Source of the DNA: Roseburia hominis
GTDB taxonomy: Bacteria > Bacillota > Clostridia > Lachnospirales > Lachnospiraceae
DNA: 64,000 bases
Direction of reading: 5' to 3'
Assembly (NCBI RefSeq): GCF_021531695.1
Contig: NZ_JADYUI010000005.1
Location: 62,001 to 126,000, forward strand
The notes below the pieces were generated by a model, which worked only from the letters and a program-made list of their open reading frames with translations, made no database searches and had not been told where the DNA came from. The first letter of the stretch is position 1; the number at the start of each line of letters is the position of its first letter. Below, piece after piece: positions 38,223 to 47,658 of this stretch. A program made the translations under genes and the position numbers.

Positions 38223-39950
38223 GTGAAAAAGAAAACACATGTCAAACCAAGAAAATTAAGTATCCGTAGTAAATTATTGATTCCGATTATTCTCACAAAC
38301 ATACTGATTTGTGTCATCATGGGAACCGCTTTGGGTCAACGGATGAAAGCCGGCATGGTCGATATCGGAATTGAAGAGGCAAAAGTAGTAGCGCAACAGG
38401 CAGCAGATGAAGTGGATCCCGGCATATTAAAATCATTAAAGCCCGGAGCCGAAAAGTCGAAAAATTATACCAAAACGCTTACCACCTTTTCTTCTGTAAC
38501 AGAAGGAAGCAATATTGCAAGTCTGTATGCACTTTATACAGATGGAGACAAGGTATACTATAGCGCATCCTCTGAAGAGGATGTAGCAATCGGAGACCCT
38601 TATACAAAATCATATTCCAAATTAAAAGATGCTTTTAATGGAAAAGTACAGTGTGGCAATCATCTTGAAAAAAGAGGAAAAAAATCATATGTTACGATTT
38701 ATGTCCCACTGAAAGCCAATAATAAGGATGTCGATGCTGTCTTAGGGTGCGATTACGACGCAACAGATATTATGAAAAAAGTATCTGCCAATGTCACTCT
38801 TGTAATCATAGTTGGTCTTATCTGCATTGTGGCATCCGTGCTTGTTAATAACATAATTATCAGTACCGTCACATCCGGATTACGTAAAGTGGATAAGAAG
38901 ATTTATGATTTAGTTCACAACGAAGGCGATTTGACACAGACAATTCATATAAAATCCGGGGATGAACTGGAAATAATTGCGGATAATGTCAATAGTCTTC
39001 TTGCTTATATTCGTGAAATAATGATTCATATTGCCGATAACACGGAAAAATTAAATGCTTCTTCTGCCAATATTGTATCCAGCCTGTCAGAAGCAGAAGG
39101 AAGTACCACAGATATTTCGGCAACCATGGAAGAGATGAGTGCCTCCATGCAGGAAACAACAGCATCTTTGAATCAAATCAGTGCCTCCATCGGAGAAATT
39201 TATCAGTTTATTGAGTCCATTCATGAAAATGCAACCCGTGGAAATCAATTCTCTGATGATATGCAGAAAAGTGCAGAGGAAATCAGAGAAAATGCATTGG
39301 CAGTTCAGAATAAAGTAAAAGATCAGACCGATAGTATGATTACAGAAGTCAACGATAAAATTGAAAAATCAAAAGCCGTTGAAGAAATCACAGTACTTGC
39401 AACCAATATTATTGGCATTACGGAACAGACACATTTATTGGCACTCAACGCAAATATTGAAGCAGCAAGAGCCGGTGAAGCAGGCAGAGGATTTGCGGTT
39501 GTGGCGGAAGAAATCGGCAAATTGGCAAGTAACTCAGCAGAAGTTGCCGCTGAAATCAATACGGTAAGTTCAAATGTTATTAAAGCCGTAGAAGAGTTAG
39601 CAGCACAGGCAGAAGACATGCTTAAGTTCTTGAATGAAACCGCCATGCAAGGCTATGAAGAACTGGTATCTACCAGTGAGAATTATCGTGACGATGTCGC
39701 AAAAATGAGTTCCATGATGCAAAGTTTTGCAGATCAGTCCAGTCAGCTTAAGGAAAACATGGATCATATCTGTCAGGCAACCGAATCTATCAATGCATCC
39801 GTAGAAGATAACGCAAAAAGTGTTACAAACGTAACGGAGATGACCGTCAATTTCAATGGCAATTTTGCAGATATTGGTTCAGAAGCCGCTGTGAATGAGA
39901 CCATTGCGAAAGAACTGGAAGCAGAGGTTGGAAAATTTAAGTTAGCGTAG
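38223..39950 (+). CDS. Methyl-accepting chemotaxis protein
   Basis: Transmembrane chemoreceptor of 575 residues. Seen: TM1 about 20-40, an extracellular sensor about 41-190 (Cache-like), TM2 about 195-217, HAMP, and a cytosolic signalling domain with the conserved hairpin tip [23 protein letters not shown] start with GAGAGGA upstream. A dyad around 38161-38192 (TCAGAAATTCTGA inside GTGCT/AGCAC) lies in the 5' leader. Ligand unknown. Confidence 0.92.
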   Translation: MKKKTHVKPRKLSIRSKLLIPIILTNILICVIMGTALGQRMKAGMVDIGIEEAKVVAQQAADEVDPGILKSLKPGAEKSKNYTKTLTTFSSVTEGSNIASLYALYTDGDKVYYSASSEEDVAIGDPYTKSYSKLKDAFNGKVQCGNHLEKRGKKSYVTIYVPLKANNKDVDAVLGCDYDATDIMKKVSANVTLVIIVGLICIVASVLVNNIIISTVTSGLRKVDKKIYDLVHNEGDLTQTIHIKSGDELEIIADNVNSLLAYIREIMIHIADNTEKLNASSANIVSSLSEAEGSTTDISATMEEMSASMQETTASLNQISASIGEIYQFIESIHENATRGNQFSDDMQKSAEEIRENALAVQNKVKDQTDSMITEVNDKIEKSKAVEEITVLATNIIGITEQTHLLALNANIEAARAGEAGRGFAVVAEEIGKLASNSAEVAAEINTVSSNVIKAVEELAAQAEDMLKFLNETAMQGYEELVSTSENYRDDVAKMSSMMQSFADQSSQLKENMDHICQATESINASVEDNAKSVTNVTEMTVNFNGNFADIGSEAAVNETIAKELEAEVGKFKLA

Positions 39951-40227
39951 AATGCAGGGATTACTTTTGGAAACGTTTAACAGTTTTTCGAGTTTTTTTA
40001 CCAAAATCTTTTATACATGTATACAATTTATAAATGTATACTACCATTGATAAATAGAAAAATTTGCCTTGACTTATTACAATTAACAATTTAAAATAAG
40101 CTTTAGAGTGATTGACGAAAGTCACACGAAGGGGTACACCACCACGGGTGTAGTTTCTTTTGTGTGGCTTTTTTTGTTTATACAATAAAAACAATTCGCG
40201 TAAATGTCAAAAAAGAGAGGTGACAAC
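39951..40227 (+). promoter_or_regulatory. Leader region of the thiS cluster: promoter and terminator, no recognisable THI box
   Basis: Promoter TTGACT, 17-bp spacer, TAAAAT at 40069-40097. It is followed within about 20 nt by a hairpin TGACGAAAGTCA and a terminator-like structure at 40122-40176. I searched by eye for the TPP-riboswitch signatures CTGAGA and ACCCTTTGAACCTGAT and do not find them. A dyad of TATACAT / ATGTATA type occurs near 40010-40041. Confidence 0.5.
40122..40176 (+). terminator. Terminator-like hairpin in the thiS leader
   Basis: CACAC / GTGTG outer arms, TACACC / GGTGTA inner arms, then CTTTTTTTG. It lies about 50 bp ahead of thiS and downstream of the promoter, where an attenuator would be. 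Confidence 0.65.
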
Positions 40228-40428
40228 ATGGTTCAGATTAATGGAGAAAATGTAGCAGCAGATGGAATGACATTAAGCAATTATCTTGCTGAAAATGGTT
40301 ATGTATTAGCGCAGATTGCCATTGAATATAATGGTGTAATCCTGCCAAAAGAAAACTGTGCAACTACAATCCTTAAGGATAAGGATGTGGTAGAAATTGT
40401 AAGCTTTGTAGGCGGAGGCTGTTACTAA
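40228..40428 (+). CDS. thiS: Sulfur carrier protein ThiS
   Basis: A 66-residue ubiquitin-like sulfur carrier for thiazole formation. It has the family's NGENVAADG start and KDKDVVEIVSFVGGG end. The C terminus is GGGCY, two residues beyond the Gly-Gly that must be exposed for adenylation. ATG 40228 follows AGAGGTGACAAC; the frame from 40204 lacks a ribosome binding site. Works with ThiG 57 bp downstream. Confidence 0.88.
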   Translation: MVQINGENVAADGMTLSNYLAENGYVLAQIAIEYNGVILPKENCATTILKDKDVVEIVSFVGGGCY

Positions 40429-40485
40429 AACCCGGTACAGATTGGCAATTAGCCATAAAAATCATGCAAATAAAAGGAGAAAACA

Positions 40486-41259
40486 ATGGAAAAGAAAGAT
40501 ACATTTTGTTTAGGTGGAAAAGAATTTTCTTCCCGTTTCATATTAGGTTCCGGAAAATATTCCATGGATTTAATTAAGGCTGCCGTTGAATATGCAGGTG
40601 CCGAAATCATTACATTGGCAGTACGCCGGACCAACACAAAAAAGCAGGAAAATATTTTGGATTATATTCCAAAGGGAGTTACCTTACTTCCAAATACCAG
40701 TGGGGCGAGAAATGCAGATGAGGCAGTAAGAATCGCACGAATGGCACGAGAACTTGGCTGTGGTGATTTTGTAAAAATTGAAATTATGAAAGATTCTAAA
40801 TACTTATTACCGGATAACGCCGAAACCGTAAAAGCAACCGAAATGCTTGCAAAGGAAGGCTTTATTGTACTTCCATATATGTATCCGGATCTGTATACAG
40901 CAAGAGATTTGGTAAATGCCGGAGCTGCTGCAGTAATGCCGCTTGCTTCCCCGATTGGTTCCAATAAAGGACTTGCAACCAAAGAATTTATCCAGATTCT
41001 GATTGATGAAATCGACTTACCGGTCATTGTAGACGCAGGCATCGGAAGACCATCCCAGGCATGTGAAGCAATGGAAATGGGAGCCGCTGCAGTGATGGCA
41101 AATACGGCAATCGCAACAGCAGGAGATATTCCTGCAATGGCATATGCCTTTAAACAGGCAATTGATGCCGGACGTGCAGCACATCTGGCAGGACTTGGGC
41201 GTGTACTGGAACGAGGCGCTTCTGCATCCGATCCACTGACCGGTTTTTTGAGAGATTAA
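40486..41259 (+). CDS. thiG: Thiazole synthase ThiG
   Basis: A 257-residue barrel enzyme that forms the thiazole phosphate from 1-deoxyxylulose 5-phosphate, dehydroglycine and ThiS thiocarboxylate. Seen: [13 protein letters not shown], the Schiff-base lysine in [16 protein letters not shown] (about 97), [14 protein letters not shown] and [32 protein letters not shown] precedes the ATG. Complete and normal in length. Confidence 0.95.
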   Translation: MEKKDTFCLGGKEFSSRFILGSGKYSMDLIKAAVEYAGAEIITLAVRRTNTKKQENILDYIPKGVTLLPNTSGARNADEAVRIARMARELGCGDFVKIEIMKDSKYLLPDNAETVKATEMLAKEGFIVLPYMYPDLYTARDLVNAGAAAVMPLASPIGSNKGLATKEFIQILIDEIDLPVIVDAGIGRPSQACEAMEMGAAAVMANTAIATAGDIPAMAYAFKQAIDAGRAAHLAGLGRVLERGASASDPLTGFLRD

Positions 41260-41272
41260 AGAGGAAAGAAAG

Positions 41273-42526
41273 ATGGAAAAAAACAATTTTTTTATAGATT
41301 CAAAAAAACTCAGCAAAGAAGCTTTGGAGAAAAAACATCGATTGGAAAATGATCCGAGTGTTCGCACCAATCATATGGAATATATGGAAGGTATGGAAGT
41401 TATAGATTCTGATATAAAAGAAAAAGTAATTTCTGCCATGAATTCTTATGATTATACAAAATATACCGATGCAGATGTAAGACGTGCGCTGATGCATGAT
41501 ACCTGTGATATTGAAGACTTTAAGGCATTGCTTTCTCCTGCGGCAAAGCCGCATCTGGAGGAAATGGCAAGAAAAGCAAAGATGGAAACCAGTAAACACT
41601 TTGGAAACACCGTTTACATTTTTACCCCGCTTTATATTGCCAACTACTGCGAAAATTACTGCATTTATTGCGGATTTAACTGTTATAACGACATTGCAAG
41701 AAAAAAACTAACCAAAGAAGAAATCGAAAAAGAAATGAAAGTCATTGCCGATTCCGGTATCGAAGAAATTCTAATGCTGACCGGGGAAAGCCGCAGTATG
41801 AGCGATGTGACTTACATTGGAGAAGCCTGTAAACTGGCAGCAAAATATTTCCGAAATGTCGGACTGGAAATTTATCCGGTGAATACCAAAGAATATCAGT
41901 ATCTGCACGAATGTGGCGCAGACTATGTTACGGTATTTCAGGAAACCTATGATTCCGACCGCTATGAAACTTTGCACTTAATGGGACATAAAAGAGTCTT
42001 TCCTTATCGCTTTGATGCACAGGAACGTGCTATTTTAGGCGGTATGAGAGGTGTTGGTTTTTCTGCACTGCTCGGTCTCTCCGACTTTAGAAAGGATGCA
42101 CTTGCAACTGCACTTCATGTATATTATTTACAGCGTAAATATCCTTATGTAGAGTACTCACTTTCCTGTCCGCGTTTACGCCCGATTATCAATAATGAAA
42201 AAATCAATCCGCTTGATGTCCATGAAACAGAACTTTGTCAGGTACTTTGTGCTTATCGCATTTTCCTCCCTTACGTTGGCATTACGGTATCTTCCAGAGA
42301 GCAGGAGCATTTCAGAAACGGAATTGTTAAAATCGCGGCAACCAAGGTTTCTGCCGGCGTTTCTACCGGAATCGGAGATCATGAAAGCAAATATAAAGGT
42401 GAAGAAACACAAAATGCCGGGGATGAACAGTTTGAAATTTCTGATGACAGAAGCTTTGATGCCATGTATCAGGATATGGAAAAAGGTGGCTTACAACCGG
42501 TATTAAATGATTACGTTTATGTATAA
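41273..42526 (+). CDS. thiH: 2-iminoacetate synthase ThiH (radical SAM)
   Basis: A 417-residue radical SAM enzyme that splits tyrosine to give dehydroglycine (2-iminoacetate) for ThiG. The [4Fe-4S] ligands are in the CENYCIYCGFN motif near residue 125; MLTGESRS and ISVSSREQEHFR-like TVSSREQEHFRN further support ThiH. Tyrosine cleavage instead of glycine oxidation is the anaerobic route, in keeping with the organism. AGAGGAAAG precedes the ATG 13 bp after thiG. Confidence 0.94.
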   Translation: MEKNNFFIDSKKLSKEALEKKHRLENDPSVRTNHMEYMEGMEVIDSDIKEKVISAMNSYDYTKYTDADVRRALMHDTCDIEDFKALLSPAAKPHLEEMARKAKMETSKHFGNTVYIFTPLYIANYCENYCIYCGFNCYNDIARKKLTKEEIEKEMKVIADSGIEEILMLTGESRSMSDVTYIGEACKLAAKYFRNVGLEIYPVNTKEYQYLHECGADYVTVFQETYDSDRYETLHLMGHKRVFPYRFDAQERAILGGMRGVGFSALLGLSDFRKDALATALHVYYLQRKYPYVEYSLSCPRLRPIINNEKINPLDVHETELCQVLCAYRIFLPYVGITVSSREQEHFRNGIVKIAATKVSAGVSTGIGDHESKYKGEETQNAGDEQFEISDDRSFDAMYQDMEKGGLQPVLNDYVYV

Positions 42527-42538
42527 AGGGAGGATGCA

Positions 42539-43123
42539 ATGAAACAACTATTTCCGGATATCCAGACAGCAGAACAGGTGGTATGCATCACCAATCGCCA
42601 TTTAACAGATGATTTGTTAAAACAAATCGAACGGGTGACTTCTCTCGGCGTAAAAACTTTAATTCTCCGTGAAAAGGATTTGACCGAAGAAGCATATGAA
42701 ACACTGGCAGAACAGGTATTATCCATTTGTCATGCCAATGGATGTAAATGCATCTATCATAACTTTTATCAAACAGCCCAAAAGCAAAAACCGGATGGAT
42801 TACATTTGCCATATCATAAATTTATTTCCCTGTCAGAAGAAGAAAGAAGAAATGTTCCGGTCATAGGTGTATCCGTACATAGCGTAGAAGAGGCTAAGCT
42901 TTGTGAAAAGCTTCATGCCTCTTATCTTATGGCAGGACATATTTTTGCCACTGACTGTAAAAAAGGATTACCACCAAGAGGACTTCCCTTCCTAAAAGAA
43001 ATCTGTGACAGTGTTTCGCTCCCGGTCTATGCAATTGGCGGAATTGATTTTTCAAATATGAAACAATGTATCGAAAATGGGGCAAAAAAAGTATGCATGA
43101 TGTCCTATTTTTCGAAGATTTAA
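42539..43123 (+). CDS. tenI: TenI-type thiazole tautomerase (ThiE/TenI family)
   Basis: A 194-residue protein of the ThiE/TenI fold. It keeps LREKDLTEEAYE but lacks the ThiE active-site patterns (ND and GQ are HN and PY here, in IYHNFYQ and LHLPYHK). It has VSVHSVEEAK and AGHIFATDCKKGLPPRG, very close to what I recall of B. subtilis TenI (GHVFETDCKKGL). I therefore call it TenI, which aromatises the thiazole tautomer, and not thiamine-phosphate synthase, the label it could easily get. GGGAGGATGCA precedes the ATG; it closes the thiSGH cluster. Confidence 0.78.
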   Translation: MKQLFPDIQTAEQVVCITNRHLTDDLLKQIERVTSLGVKTLILREKDLTEEAYETLAEQVLSICHANGCKCIYHNFYQTAQKQKPDGLHLPYHKFISLSEEERRNVPVIGVSVHSVEEAKLCEKLHASYLMAGHIFATDCKKGLPPRGLPFLKEICDSVSLPVYAIGGIDFSNMKQCIENGAKKVCMMSYFSKI

Positions 43124-43129
43124 AATATA

Positions 43130-43193
43130 GTAACAGTTAAACAAGCTTTGAAGCACAAAGTGCGAGATTGCGAGTGGCGTGACTAACTGTTAC
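43130..43193 (+). repeat. Short palindromic element after tenI
   Basis: Perfect 10-bp terminal inverted repeats GTAACAGTTA / TAACTGTTAC enclose 44 nt that include GTGCGAG and GCGAGTGGCG. No T run, so not a standard terminator. It starts 6 bp after the tenI stop. Confidence 0.55.
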
Positions 43194-43221
43194 AAAATAT
43201 ATAAATAGTGATACAAATTTC

Positions 43222-43250
43222 TTGTAAAATAAAGGGATTTCTGATATCAT
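43222..43250 (+). promoter_or_regulatory. Promoter of the second chemoreceptor gene
   Basis: TTGTAA, 17-bp spacer, TATCAT, 65 bp ahead of the TTG start. Confidence 0.5.
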
Positions 43251-43314
43251 TATAGATTATAAGTCCTATCATAAATAGGAAGGGGAAGTATACAAAAGAT
43301 TAGGAGGGGTAAGT

Positions 43315-45024
43315 TTGAAACTACGAACCAGAATCGTTACCATTGCAGCAACTCCGGTCATTGTACTGGGTGTGGTAGGATTAGGGCTCACATCTTACCA
43401 TATGATGGAGAATGTAACGGCACAGGCTTACGACGGACTGGAAGCGACAACCATTCTCGCCGAAAATCTGCTTGGTGAAAGCGGAGAAGGCGAATACCAG
43501 ATTAAAGATGGAGAACTCTATAAAGGAGACGATACGAATTTATCAGAAGAGGAAGCTCTTCTTGATTATGTGAAACAGCAAACCGGTTATGATCTTACGC
43601 TCTTTTATGGAGATACCCGTTATCTTACCACTATTATGGATGAAAACGGAGAACGTCAGCTTGGTACAAAGGCATCCGATGACATCATTGAAACAGTACT
43701 AAATCAGGGGAAGACGTATAACGATAATAATATCGACGTATTAGGCAAACGCTACATTGGTCATTATATGCCATTATATCAGGATGGATCCTCTGAAATT
43801 ATCGGAATGGTTTTTCTTGGAGAAGAATACATCAATGTGCGGAATGTGGTAAGCCGTTCCTTCAAAGAATTATTCCTTGGAATTTTAATCGTATTGATTT
43901 TATCTATTATAATTGCCTACCTGATTGCACGTCACATTGTAAATGCAATTGAACAGGGTGTTTCTTATGTGGAAACCATCGGAAATGGAGAGCTTGGCAT
44001 CACAGTAAAACCGAATCTTCTATCAAGAAATGATTCTGTCGGAAATATGTGTCGTGGTATTCAGACGCTTGATGAAGGCTTAAGTGAAATCGTAAGCGGT
44101 GTCAAAGACCAATGTGCTACGTTAAAGGAAACATCCGAAAACTGTATGGAAACGGCCAATGTTATTAACCGATCCATCTCACAGATTGATAAAGCGGTTC
44201 AGGGAATTGCAAATTCTACCACTACACAGGCACAGAACGCAATTGATGCCGGTAATAATGTAACCATCATGGGTAACATGGTAGAGGATACCAGTGCACA
44301 GGTGACTCAGTTAGTTCAGATGACAGATGAGATGGCAAAAGCTGCGGCAAACGCCCAGAATATTTTACAGGAATTAAACGATAACATGGGTAATGTAAAA
44401 GTTTCGGTAGAATCTATCTCTGAAAAAACAAATCAGACACATGCTTCTGTAGAAGAAGCAAGCCGTATGACAGAAGTAATTACTGCCATTGCAGAACAGA
44501 CAAATCTTTTGTCTTTAAATGCAAGTATTGAGGCAGCACGTGCCGGAGAACATGGAAAAGGTTTTGCAGTAGTGGCATCCGAGATTCAAAAACTTGCAGA
44601 ACAAAGCAGTCAGGCAGCTGTAGATATCCAGAACATCTTACAGCAGCTTCGGGATAATTCCAAGAATTCTGTTGACAAAATGGAAGATGTTCAACAGATT
44701 ATTTTGGAACAGGAAGAAAAAATTTCAAATACAAATGCCGTTTTCGAAACAGTAGAACACAGTATTGAAAAATCTGTAGAAGGAATTGATGCGATTCAAA
44801 AGAAAACTGAAATTCTGGATGATGCCAGAATGAAAACAGTAGAAATTGTCCAAAATGTCTCTGCAATTGCACAAGAAAATGCTGCAAGTACAGAAGAAAC
44901 AGCAGCAGAACTGGATCAGGTAACCGAATTGCTTGGTCAGTTAGATAAAGTTACAGATAGTTTGGGCAATGTTACAAACCGTCTCGAACATAAAATAAAT
45001 AAATTTAAAACCAAGGAAGTATAG
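43315..45024 (+). CDS. Methyl-accepting chemotaxis protein with Cache-type sensor
   Basis: A 569-residue chemoreceptor. TM1 about residues 8-28; an extracellular single-Cache-like sensor about 30-180 ([39 protein letters not shown], cited in part), TM2 about 186-208, HAMP, and the signalling tip [19 protein letters not shown]. Start TTG 43315 with TAGGAGGGG upstream. The small-molecule Cache type often binds carboxylic acids; ligand unknown here. It lies 1 bp before the rRNA methyltransferase gene. Confidence 0.92.
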   Translation: MKLRTRIVTIAATPVIVLGVVGLGLTSYHMMENVTAQAYDGLEATTILAENLLGESGEGEYQIKDGELYKGDDTNLSEEEALLDYVKQQTGYDLTLFYGDTRYLTTIMDENGERQLGTKASDDIIETVLNQGKTYNDNNIDVLGKRYIGHYMPLYQDGSSEIIGMVFLGEEYINVRNVVSRSFKELFLGILIVLILSIIIAYLIARHIVNAIEQGVSYVETIGNGELGITVKPNLLSRNDSVGNMCRGIQTLDEGLSEIVSGVKDQCATLKETSENCMETANVINRSISQIDKAVQGIANSTTTQAQNAIDAGNNVTIMGNMVEDTSAQVTQLVQMTDEMAKAAANAQNILQELNDNMGNVKVSVESISEKTNQTHASVEEASRMTEVITAIAEQTNLLSLNASIEAARAGEHGKGFAVVASEIQKLAEQSSQAAVDIQNILQQLRDNSKNSVDKMEDVQQIILEQEEKISNTNAVFETVEHSIEKSVEGIDAIQKKTEILDDARMKTVEIVQNVSAIAQENAASTEETAAELDQVTELLGQLDKVTDSLGNVTNRLEHKINKFKTKEV

Positions 45025-45025
45025 T

Positions 45026-46396
45026 ATGTTACCACAGGATTTTATCAACCGAATGAAAAAAATGCTGGGAAATGAATATGACGCTTTTCTGGAAAGCTAT
45101 GAGAATGAAAAATATCAGGCTTTAAGGCTTAATCCATTAAAAGTGAAAAAACAGGTGTTTGAAAAAAACACCTGTTTTCATATTAAAGAAGTCCCATGGG
45201 CAGAAAACGGATATTATTACGAAAAAGAAGATTATCCGGGAAAGCATCCGTATCATGACGCGGGTGTTTATTACATCCAGGAACCAAGTGCCATGGCACC
45301 GGCAGAATATTTAGAAGTAAAACCGAAAGAACGGGTACTGGATTTATGTGCCGCTCCGGGTGGAAAAAGCACACAGCTTGCCGCTGCATTAAAGGGAGAA
45401 GGACTGCTTATCAGTAATGAAATCCATCCTGCAAGAGCAAAAATATTATCAGAAAATATAGAGAGAATGGGAATTAGAAATGCAGTTGTAACCAATGAAA
45501 CCCCAGCACATTTAGCAGAATATTTTCCAGCATATTTTGATAAAATATTAGTCGATGCACCATGTTCGGGCGAGGGAATGTTTCGAAAAAACGAAGATGC
45601 CTGCATGGAATGGAGCCTTGAAAATGTAGAGTTATGCGCCAAAAGACAGGATGAGATTTTGGATTGTGCCGCACAAATGCTACGTCCGGGTGGCAGACTT
45701 GTATATTCTACCTGCACGTTTGCACCCGCAGAAAATGAGGGAAGTATCAGCCGTTTTTTGGAACGTCATTCGGATTTTTGCATTATTCCGGTTGAAAAAA
45801 AGGCAGGAATGAGCAGTGGAGTGCCTGACTGGATAGACAAGCCAGCGAAAGATATAGAACAAACCATCCGTCTCTGGCCACACAAATTAAAAGGGGAAGG
45901 GCATTATCTTGCAGTATTACAAAAAGAAGGAACTCATACCGATGATAGGTATGGCAGCATTTCTTTACAGCAACCAATGAAAGAGAAAGATTGCAAAGAA
46001 TGTGTGGATTTCTTAAAACAATTTGTACCGAAAATTCAGCCAAAAAACCTTTTTTCCTTTGGAGAACAGATATACCAGATGCCGGACCAAATGCCTGATA
46101 TTGCCGGATTAAAAGTGTTACGCCCCGGATTACATCTTGGCACCAGAAAGAAAAACCGCTTTGAACCAGCGCACGCACTCGCATTAGCCTTATCAAAAGA
46201 GGACGTTCGTTATTCCTTTGACCTATCCTCTGAAAGTAACGAAATCCGGGCATATTTAAACGGGCAGACCTTAAACCATAATGGCGAAAAGGGCTGGTAT
46301 ATGATTACTGTAGACGGCTACAGCATTGGCTGGGGCAAACTGGCTGGTGGTATCATAAAGAACCACTATCCAAAGGGACTTCGGAAAAATCTATAA
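45026..46396 (+). CDS. rsmF: 16S rRNA (cytosine-C5) methyltransferase, RsmF/NOL1-NOP2-Sun family
   Basis: A 456-residue SAM-dependent RNA m5C methyltransferase. Seen: SAM motif LDLCAAPGGKSTQLA near residue 108, the catalytic-loop cysteine in DAPCSGEGMFRK, and the second cysteine motif YSTCTFAPAENEG. A C-terminal 130-residue PUA-like extension follows, as in YebU/RsmF-type proteins. The target base cannot be told from sequence. The ATG begins 1 base after the chemoreceptor stop; no clear ribosome binding site other than GGAAG. Confidence 0.88.
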   Translation: MLPQDFINRMKKMLGNEYDAFLESYENEKYQALRLNPLKVKKQVFEKNTCFHIKEVPWAENGYYYEKEDYPGKHPYHDAGVYYIQEPSAMAPAEYLEVKPKERVLDLCAAPGGKSTQLAAALKGEGLLISNEIHPARAKILSENIERMGIRNAVVTNETPAHLAEYFPAYFDKILVDAPCSGEGMFRKNEDACMEWSLENVELCAKRQDEILDCAAQMLRPGGRLVYSTCTFAPAENEGSISRFLERHSDFCIIPVEKKAGMSSGVPDWIDKPAKDIEQTIRLWPHKLKGEGHYLAVLQKEGTHTDDRYGSISLQQPMKEKDCKECVDFLKQFVPKIQPKNLFSFGEQIYQMPDQMPDIAGLKVLRPGLHLGTRKKNRFEPAHALALALSKEDVRYSFDLSSESNEIRAYLNGQTLNHNGEKGWYMITVDGYSIGWGKLAGGIIKNHYPKGLRKNL

Positions 46397-46446
46397 CCTA
46401 AGGTATTCCTTCACATTGGACAGACTGTTCTCGCTTACGGACGTAA

Positions 46447-46596
46447 CAAAATAATAGAATTTCTATTGAGGATTTCCCGGATTCTTATATTCCTTTATTT
46501 GAACGAGCTGAACAGGATAAAATAGTCGAAGTATTCTCCGCCATTGACGACAAAATTGATTGCTGCATCCCGTCAGAAGGTCGTAAGGCAGGTTAA
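46447..46596 (+). pseudogene. Probable remnant of a type I restriction specificity (HsdS) gene
   Basis: An open stretch of 49 codons with no start reads EDFPDSYIPLFERAEQDKIV and then EVFSAIDDKID, resembling the end of an HsdS target-recognition domain, where LPPLEEQxxIVxFLxxIDxKI is typical. It is cut off by fusion to the DUF1016 fragment, whose reading frame overlaps it. Assignment is by eye and tentative. Confidence 0.4.
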
Positions 46597-47135
46597 TGAT
46601 GAACTTTTAATCACTTATTGGAAAATAGGAGAGATCATTGTAAAGTACGGACAAAATGAACAGATTAGAGCCACCTATGGAGAAAAGACTTTGCTTCAAC
46701 TGTCAAAATCTCTGACAAGAGAACTTGGAAAAGGGTTTTCAAGGTCTAATCTGCAGAATATGAGGGCATTTTATTTGAAATATCCAATTTGCCAGTCAGT
46801 GACTGGCAAATTGACATGGACACATTATTGTGAGCTTTTATCTATATCCGATGATGACAAAAGAAGTTTTTACGAAAAAGAGTGTATCAATTCAGGCTGG
46901 TCAGCTTAATATGTATCTGAATTACTATGCCGCCGAGGTTAATGATGTAGATGACAATCTACCGATAGGTCTTATTCTTTGTACGGATAAGAATAATATT
47001 GATGTGGAATATGCACTTGGTGGTTTGTCGAATCAGATATTTGCTTCGAAATATGTATTATATTTGCCGGATAAAGAGCAGCTTATATCACAAGTGGAAA
47101 AGGTATTGGAAGCGTGGCACAAAAAAGAAAACTAA
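46544..47135 (+). pseudogene. Broken DUF1016 / YhcG-like PDDEXK nuclease gene
   Basis: Two fragments in different frames. The N-terminal part (46544-46909) has the DUF1016 N domain: RQVNDELLITYWKIGEIIVK, LTRELGKGFSRSNLQNMRAF, LTWTHYCELLSISDDDKRSF. The C-terminal part (from about 46885, frame of 46830) has AGQLNMYLNYYAAEVND and LPIGLILCTDKNN. The nuclease core between GWS and GQL, expected to be well over 100 residues, is missing, and the join at GGCTGGTCAG shifts the frame. The gene is therefore a deletion derivative and not functional. Confidence 0.75.
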
Positions 47136-47560
47136 TAAAATTTCAAACTTTTTATTCTCCGAAAAACAGAACTCAGCCGATAACCTTTCCGTTTATAATA
47201 AACTTTCTGCAAAAAAAGCAGGAATATACTTTTCTCGACGTTGAACTGTCATCTTGCATAAAATCATTTCAGTCTTTATGACTGGTGAAGGATATTAGAT
47301 TTTGTTAATGTTCTATAGGTACCAAGCAATCCGGCAGCACGGATGCTGACGGAAGGCTGAACCTGAGCCCGGATGGCGAATTTCAGCCGGTTGCGGTCGA
47401 CTTTCCTATATGCTATCAGAACATTTACAAAATCTTATGTCCGTAACCTCGGAATAAAGAATGAAATGCATTTTAACGCAAGAGGACATTCGTAAACCTT
47501 GAAAAATACATTTGTACTATTTCTACAAATCAGAATTTTCTCCCCTAAAACTGATTCGTC
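47136..47560. other. Accessory intergenic stretch without an intact gene
   Basis: The gap between the broken DUF1016 gene and the nadA operators holds no convincing gene. It contains the unusually GC-rich insert at 47297-47435. The remainder is AT-rich, without recognisable protein similarity or RNA motif. Confidence 0.6.
47297..47435. repeat. GC-rich segment between imperfect inverted repeats
   Basis: Arms 47297-47318 and 47413-47435 pair over about 20 bases (GATTTTGTTAATGTTCT against its near-complement). The 94 bp between them are clearly richer in GC than the surroundings and read STDADGRLNLSPDGEFQPVA in one frame, as if cut from a foreign coding sequence. Confidence 0.5.
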
Positions 47561-47595
47561 TTTACAGGTGTAAACATAATTGTATGACAGGTGTC
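47561..47595 (+). promoter_or_regulatory. niaR box: Tandem palindromic operators, probable NiaR sites
   Basis: TTTACAGGTGTAAA (47561-47574) and GACAGGTGTC (47586-47595) share the core ACAGGTGT, with centres 23 bp apart. They lie immediately upstream of the -35 box of the nadA promoter. The last gene of the operon encodes a 3H-domain NiaR-like repressor, so niacin-dependent autorepression is likely. Confidence 0.65.
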
Positions 47596-47624
47596 TTGTC
47601 AGTAAAGAAGAAACGTGTTATAAT
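47596..47624 (+). promoter_or_regulatory. Promoter of the nadABC-niaR operon
   Basis: TTGTCA, 17-bp spacer, TATAAT, about 35 bp ahead of the nadA start codon. Confidence 0.75.
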
Positions 47625-47658
47625 ACTCAAAATTACACAAAAATCCCAGGAGGCGAAA

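Noticed and set aside
39967-39981. cre-like sequence TGGAAACGTTTAACA after the first chemoreceptor
   Set aside because: Spacing of the half-sites is off by one and it is not near a convincing promoter.
39951-40227. TPP riboswitch ahead of thiS
   Set aside because: No CTGAGA or ACCCTTTGAACCTGAT elements could be found by eye on the + strand; only a promoter and hairpins are supported.
46830-47135. Independent 101-residue gene
   Set aside because: Its first 20 residues are out-of-frame sequence of the DUF1016 N-terminal fragment and the rest is a DUF1016 C-terminal end; it is a pseudogene fragment.
46434-47451. TTACGGAC / GTCCGTAA pair flanking the decayed island as transposon ends
   Set aside because: Only eight bases, no target duplication and no extended similarity; chance cannot be excluded.
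47512-47658. N-terminal extension of NadA
   Set aside because: It would translate the operator and promoter; ATG 47659 with CAGGAGG gives the normal family length.
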